From Alcanivoracaceae bacterium (GTDB taxonomy: Bacteria > Pseudomonadota > Gammaproteobacteria > Pseudomonadales > Alcanivoracaceae): a DNA stretch of 64,000 nucleotides. Made by a program: the position numbers and the translations under genes. How positions within the stretch are numbered: the stretch's first letter is position 1; each line of letters starts with the position of its first letter. The DNA lies in contig JAGLCJ010000003.1 in the NCBI GenBank assembly GCA_023146255.1, positions 248,001-312,000 of the forward strand. The letters are read 5' to 3'. The notes beneath the pieces are model-generated. The model did not search any database. It worked only from the letters and a program-made list of their open reading frames with translations, and was not told the DNA's origin. Positions 27,360-34,009 of this stretch are shown one piece after another.

Positions 27360-27917
27360 ATGGAACGTATTCTGCGTCTGGATATCACTGGCAAACCGGT
27401 CGAGTGGCTCGACTGGCAGTCGGCGGCGGTGCTGTATGCCCGCGGCATGGTGACCTGGACGTTAGGCGATGTGATCTACCAGTTGCGCGGCGGCCTTTGT
27501 CGTGCCACCGGCATGCCCTCGTCGATGCAGTTGCACTCGATCATCGCCTGCGATGGTCGCCCCAATCCGCACCCGCGCAGTCATCCGCCGCTAACCAATC
27601 GGGCGTTGTTCCGTCGCGAGCAGAATGTCTGCATGTACTGCGGCAACCGCTTTCAGGATCATGCTCTGACCCGTGACCATATCCTGCCGGTATCACGTGG
27701 CGGCAAGGACAGTTGGCTGAATGTGGTAGCTGCCTGCCGACGCTGCAACCAGCACAAGGGCAACCGGCGTCCGGAAGAGTGCCATATGGAATTGCTGGCG
27801 CTGCCCTATGTGCCGAACATGGCCGAGTATCTGGCGCTGATCAACAGCTCGCGGATTCGCGGTGACCAGATGGAGTTCTTGCGCGGTCAGTTTTCAAGGA
27901 ACAGTCGCTGGTTGTGA
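27360..27917 (+). CDS. HNH endonuclease family protein
   Basis: The product is 185 residues. After an N-terminal region of about 85 residues comes an HNH nuclease: zinc ligands Cys91/Cys94 (CMYC) and Cys126/Cys129 (CRRC), catalytic His107 in DHILPVSRGG, and the Asn residues of WLNVV and RRCNQHKGNR. HNH proteins of this type cut or nick DNA. No methyltransferase, Mcr or phage gene sits beside it, so a restriction role is unsupported; it may be a housekeeping or selfish nuclease. It is convergent with the ABC gene with four bases between. Confidence 0.85.
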   Translation: MERILRLDITGKPVEWLDWQSAAVLYARGMVTWTLGDVIYQLRGGLCRATGMPSSMQLHSIIACDGRPNPHPRSHPPLTNRALFRREQNVCMYCGNRFQDHALTRDHILPVSRGGKDSWLNVVAACRRCNQHKGNRRPEECHMELLALPYVPNMAEYLALINSSRIRGDQMEFLRGQFSRNSRWL

Positions 27918-27921
27918 TTTT

Positions 27922-28971
27922 TTAACCGCGCGAAAACACCACCAGATGTTTCGCCGCGATCTGCACCCGGCACTCACGGCCAACGGCGAGATCGACATGG
28001 CTGCCGGTCAGGCAGGTGAGGTGTTCGCCGTTGGCCAGACCAAGGCGATAAAGAATATTGGCGCCGGTAAAAATCCGTTCCAGCACCCGGGTGGCAATCG
28101 GACCGTCAAGATCCGGCACCACATCTTCTGGCCGCAACAGCACATCGACATCGGCATCCGCGGGCAGATTCAGCTCCTTTTCCGAAGACAGCTCACCGAC
28201 CACTGTCGCCACCTGACTGCCGGCGACGACCTTGCCCGCCAGAAACGCACCCTGACCGGCAAACTCGGCGACAAAACGGCTGCCCGGGGCATGGTAAATC
28301 CGGTAGGGCGAATCCCATTGCACCAGCTCGCCGGCACGCAGGATGGCGATATGGCTGGCCATGGCAAAGGCTTCTTCCTGATCGTGGGTGACCATCACCG
28401 CCGTGATGCCTTCCAGTTTCAGGATGCCGAGCAGCTCGCGGTTCAACTGCCGGCGCAGATCCAGATCAAGACTGGCAAAAGGTTCGTCCAGCAGCATCAA
28501 CCGCGGCCGTGGTGCCAGCGCCCGAGCCAGTGCCACCCGTTGCTGCTGGCCGCCCGACAGTTCGTGCGGAAAACGTTCGCCCAGTTCATCCAGACGTACC
28601 ATCGCCAGACATTCACGCACTCGTTGTTCACGTGCAGATGGCGACAGCTTGCGCAGGGCAAAGGCAACGTTGTCGCTGACGTTCAGATGCGGGAAAAGTG
28701 CGTGCTCCTGAAACACCATGCCGAGACCGCGCTTTTCCGGTGCCAGCGTGAAACCCGGTCGTGACGCTTCGCGACCATCGATCAGAATGCGCCCGGCGGT
28801 CAGTGGTTCAAGGCCAGCAATGGTGCGCAGGGTGGTGGTCTTGCCGCAGCCGGACGGGCCGAGCAGGCAGGCAATCTGTCCCGGTTCGAGGGAAAAACTG
28901 ATGTCACGGACCACCGGCTCATTGTCGTAATGGCAGGCAATACTTTCGAGCTGCAGCAGCGGGGCAGTCAT
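27922..28971 (-). CDS. ABC transporter ATP-binding protein (FbpC/PotA-like)
   Basis: The product is 349 residues. Walker A GPSGCGKTT (about residue 39), Q-loop Gln in VFQEHALFPH, signature LSGGQQQRVALARAL, Walker B LMLLDEPFASLD, and the switch His in VTHDQEEA are all present. A C-terminal TOBE/OB segment runs from about 245 onward. This is the domain plan of CUT1/FbpC importer ATPases for ferric iron, spermidine or similar. No permease or substrate-binding gene adjoins it, so its partner subunits must lie elsewhere. It lies 39 bases downstream of argF on the same strand, an order I recall from Pseudomonas. Confidence 0.9.
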   Translation of the reverse strand: MTAPLLQLESIACHYDNEPVVRDISFSLEPGQIACLLGPSGCGKTTTLRTIAGLEPLTAGRILIDGREASRPGFTLAPEKRGLGMVFQEHALFPHLNVSDNVAFALRKLSPSAREQRVRECLAMVRLDELGERFPHELSGGQQQRVALARALAPRPRLMLLDEPFASLDLDLRRQLNRELLGILKLEGITAVMVTHDQEEAFAMASHIAILRAGELVQWDSPYRIYHAPGSRFVAEFAGQGAFLAGKVVAGSQVATVVGELSSEKELNLPADADVDVLLRPEDVVPDLDGPIATRVLERIFTGANILYRLGLANGEHLTCLTGSHVDLAVGRECRVQIAAKHLVVFSRG

Positions 28972-29010
28972 CAGATCAGAATCCGCAATCGGCGACCGGC
29001 ACAGAATGCC

Positions 29011-29922
29011 TTACTGTGGACCGGTCAGCAAAAATTCCAGCAATGCCTTTTGCGCATGCAAACGGTTTTCCGCCTCGTCCCAGACCACGGAACGAGCGTC
29101 ATCCATGATTTCATGGCTGACTTCCTCGCCACGATGGGCCGGCAGGCAATGCATGAACAGCGCGTCCTTGCTGGCGCGGTCCATCAGCGCGGTATTGACC
29201 TGGTAATCAGCGAAGGCGCGCTCACGGCTGGCCTGCTCCTCTTCCTGGCCCATCGACGCCCAGACATCCGTTACCAGCAGATGCGCGCCTTCCGCAGCCT
29301 TGACCGGATCACGCTCGATGCTGACCCGGCCACGCTCACGCTCAACCAGATCGGCGCGCGGTTCAAAACCCTCCGGACAGCTCACCACCAGCTCGAAATC
29401 AAACTGGCGGGCGGCATTGATATAGCTGTTGCACATATTGTTGCCGTCGCCAACCCAGACCACGCGCTTGCCCTGAATGCTGCCACGATGCTCGACAAAG
29501 GTCTGGATGTCGGCGAGCAGCTGGCAGGGATGGAAGTCGTCGGTCAGCGCATTGATGACCGGTACCGCGGAATGGGCGGCAAAGGTTTCGACGATGTCAT
29601 GGGCAAAGGTACGGATCATCACCGCATCGACCATCCGCGACAGCACCCGTGCCGCATCTTCAATCGGCTCGCCACGTCCGAGCTGGGTGTCACGTGGTGA
29701 CAGGAAAATGCTGGCGCCGCCGAACTGGGTCATCGCCACTTCAAACGACACCCGGGTGCGGGTCGAGGATTTCTCGAAAATCATGCCCAGCGTTTTGCCG
29801 CGAAAGATATCGTGGCGTTCGCCACGCTTTTGCATCGCCTTCAACTCAATGGCACGGGCAATCAGCCGGTTCAGTTCCGCCGGCGTCAGATCCAAAAGGG
29901 TAAGAAAGTGACGCACGCTCAT
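29011..29922 (-). CDS. argF: Ornithine carbamoyltransferase (anabolic)
   Basis: The product is 303 residues, a normal OTCase length. The carbamoyl-phosphate site motif SSTRTRVSFE, the ornithine-site region around DALTDDFHPCQ, and the catalytic HCLPAHR are present. The enzyme joins carbamoyl phosphate and ornithine to make citrulline in arginine biosynthesis, in the cytoplasm as a homotrimer. Its ATG overlaps the argD stop by four bases, so the two are translationally coupled. The 3' gene is the lone ABC ATPase. An anabolic form is suggested by the argD partner and by the absence of arcA or arcC. Confidence 0.97.
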   Translation of the reverse strand: MSVRHFLTLLDLTPAELNRLIARAIELKAMQKRGERHDIFRGKTLGMIFEKSSTRTRVSFEVAMTQFGGASIFLSPRDTQLGRGEPIEDAARVLSRMVDAVMIRTFAHDIVETFAAHSAVPVINALTDDFHPCQLLADIQTFVEHRGSIQGKRVVWVGDGNNMCNSYINAARQFDFELVVSCPEGFEPRADLVERERGRVSIERDPVKAAEGAHLLVTDVWASMGQEEEQASRERAFADYQVNTALMDRASKDALFMHCLPAHRGEEVSHEIMDDARSVVWDEAENRLHAQKALLEFLLTGPQ

Positions 29923-31127
29923 GCGGCCTCCTGTTCGCGAACAAAGGCACGCACAGCGTCATTCAGCCGTGTCACCAACTCATCAATTTCACTTTCGCTG
30001 ATCACCAGTGGCGGCACCAGACGCACCACGCTGCCGGCCGTGACGTTGATCAACAGGCCGCGGTCACGGCACATCGCTACCAGCTCCGGGCAGTCACGGT
30101 CGAACTGGATGCCGGTCATCAAACCGCGACCGCGCACTTCCTTCACCATCGCCAGATCAGAAAATTGCTTGCGTAGTGCTTCACGCAGGTATTCGCCGCG
30201 AGCGCTGACTTCGGCGATAACGCCACCGGTCAGGGTGTCGACTACGGCGCAGCCGGCAGCACAACCGAGCGGGTTGCCGCCGTAGGTACTGCCATGGCTG
30301 CCGGGACCGAACAGTGCGGCAGCCTTGCCCTGGGTCAGGCAGGCGCCGATCGGGAAACCATTGCCAAGACCCTTGGCGGTGGTGACCACATCCGGCAGCA
30401 CATTCATCTGCTGAAAGGCAAAGTAAGTGCCGGTCCGACCGTTGCCGGTCTGGATCTCATCCAGCATCAACAGCCAGTCATGCTGGTCACAGATCTGCCG
30501 CAAACCCTGCAGATAATCCGTCGCCGGTACATGAATGCCACCTTCGCCCTGAATCGGTTCGACCAGTATCGCGGTAATTTGCCGATTACTGGCGGCGACC
30601 TTGCGGACCGCGTCGAGATCGTTAAACGGCACCCGGATAAAGCCCTGCACCAGCGGCTCGAAGCCGGCCTGCGCCTTACGGTTGCCGGTGGCGGTGAGGG
30701 TTGCCATGGTGCGGCCGTGAAAAGCGTTTTCCATCACGACGATATGCGGTACTTCAATGTCTTTGCGGTGGCCATGCAGGCGTGCCAGTTTGATTGCCGC
30801 TTCATTCGCTTCCGCACCGGAGTTGGAGAAAAACACCTTTTCCATGCCGGCGGCCAGACACAGCTTTTCCGCCAGTGCTTCCTGCCGTTCGACCCGGTAC
30901 AGATTGGAGGTGTGCACCAGTGTCGCGGCCTGATGGGCAATGGCGGCTGTCACCGCCGGGTGGCAGTGGCCAAGATTGCAGACGGCAATACCGGCGACCC
31001 CGTCGAGCCAGCGATTGCCTTCATCATCAAATAGCCAGCAGCCATCGCCACGGCTGAACATCACCGGCTGACGTGCATAAGTGGGCATCAGGTACTGATC
31101 GCGGGTTTTCGTCGTATCACTCATCAC
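29919..31127 (-). CDS. argD: Acetylornithine aminotransferase (class III)
   Basis: The product is 402 residues of the class III aminotransferase fold. Features: NSGAEANEAAIKLAR, LMLDEIQTGNGRTGT (Asp that contacts the PLP pyridine N), and the PLP lysine in TTAKGLGNGFPIGA. It converts N-acetylglutamate semialdehyde to N-acetylornithine using glutamate. Its coupling to argF supports the biosynthetic role; class III relatives (AruC, GabT, AstC) are close, so a catabolic paralogue is less likely but not excluded. Two ATGs are adjacent (codons 1 and 2); the first is used. Confidence 0.92.
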   Translation of the reverse strand: MMSDTTKTRDQYLMPTYARQPVMFSRGDGCWLFDDEGNRWLDGVAGIAVCNLGHCHPAVTAAIAHQAATLVHTSNLYRVERQEALAEKLCLAAGMEKVFFSNSGAEANEAAIKLARLHGHRKDIEVPHIVVMENAFHGRTMATLTATGNRKAQAGFEPLVQGFIRVPFNDLDAVRKVAASNRQITAILVEPIQGEGGIHVPATDYLQGLRQICDQHDWLLMLDEIQTGNGRTGTYFAFQQMNVLPDVVTTAKGLGNGFPIGACLTQGKAAALFGPGSHGSTYGGNPLGCAAGCAVVDTLTGGVIAEVSARGEYLREALRKQFSDLAMVKEVRGRGLMTGIQFDRDCPELVAMCRDRGLLINVTAGSVVRLVPPLVISESEIDELVTRLNDAVRAFVREQEAA

Positions 31128-31289
31128 CGGCTCCGGGACGCCTCCGTCCTGAAACGAAAAACGGCAGCCAGAGCTGCCGGGGGAGGACGGATGATAGCCC
31201 CATGATTTCGGCCCTGCAATGCCCGCCAGCCGGGCCTGACGACGGTGGACGATCCGTCAGGGGACGGTGAGTAATGCTTATGCGGATAT

Positions 31290-31312
31290 AAATAAGAATG
31301 GTTTGCATTAAG
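31290..31312. promoter_or_regulatory. Fur-box-like operator upstream of the TonB receptor
   Basis: The segment AATAAGAATGGTTTGCATTA (31291-31310) resembles the Fur 19-bp consensus GATAATGATAATCATTATC with about three mismatches in the core repeats. It lies about 100 bases upstream of the receptor ATG, suited to repression by Fur-Fe2+. The match is partial and no assay is available. Confidence 0.55.
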
Positions 31313-31408
31313 ATTAGCGGCTGGCTAATATGGCCGCCGGCTAACGGTGGGTTCGAGGGCTGCGGGTCAGCGCTTTTCCGACCCGATTCTTATACAGGGG
31401 AGACAAAC

Positions 31409-33511
31409 ATGAGCACTGCTATTTCTGCGAACTCCATTTTTCCGGCCCGGCGAGCGCCACTTGCGGTTGCCGTGGCGCTGGCTTTCACGGCGATGGTTCC
31501 TGCATGGGCGGAGGAGGAAAGCGAGACGATTCGCTTGCCGCAAATTCATGTGACCGGGGAGACCGAGCAGGAAGCTTCACGCCAACCCGGCGCGGTCTCT
31601 CAGGTGACTCGTGAGGAACTGGAAAAGGTTCAGCCGCGCTCAACGGAAGAAGCATTGCGCAGCGTGCCGGGCGTATACATCAAGCCGGAGGAGGAGACCG
31701 CGGTGGTTGCCAATATAGGCATCCGTGGATTGAGCTCTGCCGATTACAAGACCCTGATCCTGGAGGATGGTGTGCCGGTCGCACCGGGGCTGTTCGTCGG
31801 CAACGGCCGTTACTACAACCCGCGCATTCAGCGGATCGACAATATCGAAGTGCTGAAGGGAGCTTCATCGCTGCGGTACGGCCCCAGTACCATCGGTGGT
31901 GTGATCAATTACCGCACCAAGCAGCCGGAAGACGGGGTTTTGCTGGAGAGCAGCGTCGGTTCCTGGGAAACCTACAAGAGTATGGTTGAGCTGGGCGGCA
32001 CGGCGCCTTCCGGTGAAGGCGTCTTCGGAGCTGTGCTCAGCACCGCCAGAAGTGATGGTTTCATGGACAAGCGCTACGACATGTCTGATGCCATGATCAA
32101 GGCAGGCAGTGCTGTTGGCGACGATCAGTGGGTCGGGGTGAAATTCACCCATTATGAAAATGACGCCAACATTTCTTACCGCGGCCTGTTTCTTGACGAT
32201 TACAAAGCGGGGGCTACCTACAACCCGGCTCCTGATGACTGGTTTCTGACCGGGCGTACGTCGTTCGATATCAACCATGCCTGGGATGTCAGCGCGACAG
32301 TGACAGTGAATACGGTGCTGTACTGGAGCGAGATGTATCGTGACTACTGGCGTTACGCTACCGACAATCCGGCGTCTGTCAGCGCTGGCCGCTGGGTGTA
32401 TACCAATAACCTGAACGGTAATAACCGGGCTTTTGAGCGTAAGGGCGCCGAGACCCGTGTAACGGTGATGAATGAAATTTTCGGCGTTGCGGGTGAAGCG
32501 GAGTTGGGCCTTCGCTTTATGACCGAGAGCATGCAGGACCAGACAATTGGCGCTACCCGGACCACGCCCAGAACTGGCACTATCAATCGTGACCGGATTG
32601 ACTCCGCAGACAGTTATGCAGTGTTTGCGCAGAATCGCTTCGATATGTCTGGTCGTCTCTCGGTAACGCCTGGGGTGCGGGTGGAATACTACGAGCAATC
32701 TCGCGAAGACCTTCAGGTGCCAGATAGTGTCAGCACTTCCAACACAGAAGTGATTCCGGGCATTGGTGCGACCTTCCAGTTGAACCCGTCGGTACAGTTG
32801 TTTGGCGGAATATATAAAGCATTTGCACCCGCGCTCAATGGTGATGCCCTGGATGGTCTGCAGGATCAGGAGCTCGAGGCCGAGCGTTCTGTCAATGTAG
32901 AAATTGGTCTGCGCGGTCGCGATGGTGCTTGGGCATATGAGATGGCCGCTTTTCACATGGATTTCGATAACCAGATCATCCCGGCTAACAGCGCAAGTGC
33001 GTTCCAGAACACCAACGGTGGCAAAACATTGCATCAAGGTGTTGAGGGTGGCGTGAGCTACCAGTTCACAAACGGCTTCAGTGTCGAGGCAAATGCTACC
33101 TGGGTGCCAGTGGCAGAGTTCGCCGGAACGCGGTTTGAGCCGGATGGCGTGACGGTGGATATTCCGGACGGTAACAGGGTCACTTACACGCCGGAATTGG
33201 TGGCGAATGTGGGTGTCGGTTATACCGCCGGTAATCTCAAGACCCTGTTGAGCGCCAATTACACGGGCGAGCAGTACACCGACACCGACAATACCAAGGC
33301 AATTCAAGAGAATACCAGCGGCTTCTTCACCGGCCAGGTGGACGCCTACGCGACGGCAGACCTGAGCGCCCGGTATCAGGCGACGGCCGATCTCGAGGTG
33401 TTCGGATCGGTCAAGAACCTGACCGACGAGCGTTACATCGCCAGCTTGCGTCAGGGTATCTATGTGGGCGCCGAGCGCAGCTTCGAGGCGGGGTTCCGTT
33501 ACCGTTTCTGA
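31409..33511 (+). CDS. TonB-dependent outer-membrane receptor, probably for iron
   Basis: The product is 700 residues. A signal peptide ends in AMVPAWA. A TonB-box-like region (IRLPQIHVTG) is followed by the plug domain (about 50-160, EEALRSVPGVYIKP, GIRGLSSAD, IDNIEVLKGASSLRYGPSTIGGVINY) and a 22-strand barrel that ends with the terminal Phe in FRYRF. It imports a large chelate such as a ferric siderophore, using TonB energy; the ligand is not known. The FecA-like N-terminal signalling domain is absent. The start is chosen at the ATG with an AGGGGAGA site; an upstream ATG would add non-conserved residues and remove the signal. A Fur-like box upstream suggests iron repression. No ABC or sigma/anti-sigma genes are nearby. 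Confidence 0.92.
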   Translation: MSTAISANSIFPARRAPLAVAVALAFTAMVPAWAEEESETIRLPQIHVTGETEQEASRQPGAVSQVTREELEKVQPRSTEEALRSVPGVYIKPEEETAVVANIGIRGLSSADYKTLILEDGVPVAPGLFVGNGRYYNPRIQRIDNIEVLKGASSLRYGPSTIGGVINYRTKQPEDGVLLESSVGSWETYKSMVELGGTAPSGEGVFGAVLSTARSDGFMDKRYDMSDAMIKAGSAVGDDQWVGVKFTHYENDANISYRGLFLDDYKAGATYNPAPDDWFLTGRTSFDINHAWDVSATVTVNTVLYWSEMYRDYWRYATDNPASVSAGRWVYTNNLNGNNRAFERKGAETRVTVMNEIFGVAGEAELGLRFMTESMQDQTIGATRTTPRTGTINRDRIDSADSYAVFAQNRFDMSGRLSVTPGVRVEYYEQSREDLQVPDSVSTSNTEVIPGIGATFQLNPSVQLFGGIYKAFAPALNGDALDGLQDQELEAERSVNVEIGLRGRDGAWAYEMAAFHMDFDNQIIPANSASAFQNTNGGKTLHQGVEGGVSYQFTNGFSVEANATWVPVAEFAGTRFEPDGVTVDIPDGNRVTYTPELVANVGVGYTAGNLKTLLSANYTGEQYTDTDNTKAIQENTSGFFTGQVDAYATADLSARYQATADLEVFGSVKNLTDERYIASLRQGIYVGAERSFEAGFRYRF

Positions 33512-33551
33512 ATGTGGGCCTGAACAGGCGGCCACCGGCCACCATTGCCGT

Positions 33552-33577
33552 CGCCCCGATGTGAAAGCATCGGGGTG
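33552..33577. terminator. Terminator-like hairpin after the TonB receptor
   Basis: A 10-bp stem with one G-T wobble (CGCCCCGATG / CATCGGGGTG, six-base loop) follows the receptor gene. There is no T-run after it, so it may be a weak terminator. Confidence 0.4.
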
Positions 33578-33638
33578 ACGCTGTTATGACCAGAAGGCGG
33601 TGCTACAATGCGTGCTCAGGCACCCTTAAGGAGTCCCC

Positions 33639-33974
33639 ATGGACATCATGCAAGTCATCAAAGAGCAGATCGAAGGCAATCCGGTCATTTTGTACATGAA
33701 GGGAACGCCGCAGTTTCCCCAGTGTGGTTTTTCGGCCCGGGCGGTCGAGGTGATGACAACGGTAGGCAAGCCGTTCGCTTATGTGAATATTCTTGAGGCG
33801 CCGGAAATTCGTGCCAGCTTGCCGCAGTACGGTAACTGGCCGACCTTTCCCCAGTTGTGGGTCAAGGGTGAGCTGGTGGGTGGCAGCGATATCCTGCTGG
33901 AAATGCACCGCAGCGGCCAGCTGGCGGCACTGATTGAAGAAGCCGCAGTGGCGGAGCCGGACAGCAACGGCTGA
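33639..33974 (+). CDS. grxD: Monothiol glutaredoxin, Grx4 type
   Basis: The product is 111 residues with the monothiol active site Cys29-Gly-Phe-Ser in QCGFSARAVEVM and the conserved NWPTFPQLWVKGELVGGSDI block. Monothiol glutaredoxins of this class carry [2Fe-2S] clusters with glutathione and hand them to target proteins, often with BolA. An AGGAG site precedes the ATG. It is convergent with the large kinase gene; a 10-bp hairpin separates them. The name grxD follows E. coli usage. Confidence 0.95.
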   Translation: MDIMQVIKEQIEGNPVILYMKGTPQFPQCGFSARAVEVMTTVGKPFAYVNILEAPEIRASLPQYGNWPTFPQLWVKGELVGGSDILLEMHRSGQLAALIEEAAVAEPDSNG

Positions 33975-33997
33975 GGCCATCACCAGGGGTGATGGCC
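33975..33997. terminator. Perfect hairpin between grxD and the kinase gene
   Basis: A 10-bp perfect stem (GGCCATCACC / GGTGATGGCC) with loop AGG lies between the two convergent genes. The T-run is missing on both sides, so it is terminator-like rather than canonical. Confidence 0.5.
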
Positions 33998-34009
33998 GGC
34001 AGTATCGCC

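Noticed and set aside
27360..27917. A restriction-modification system around the HNH gene.
   Set aside because: There is no DNA methyltransferase or specificity gene next to it; the methyltransferases in the window are of protein or small-molecule type.
31865..33535. A long minus-strand frame opposite the TonB receptor.
   Set aside because: It mirrors the receptor gene, has no recognisable domain, and the plus-strand protein has complete plug and barrel features.
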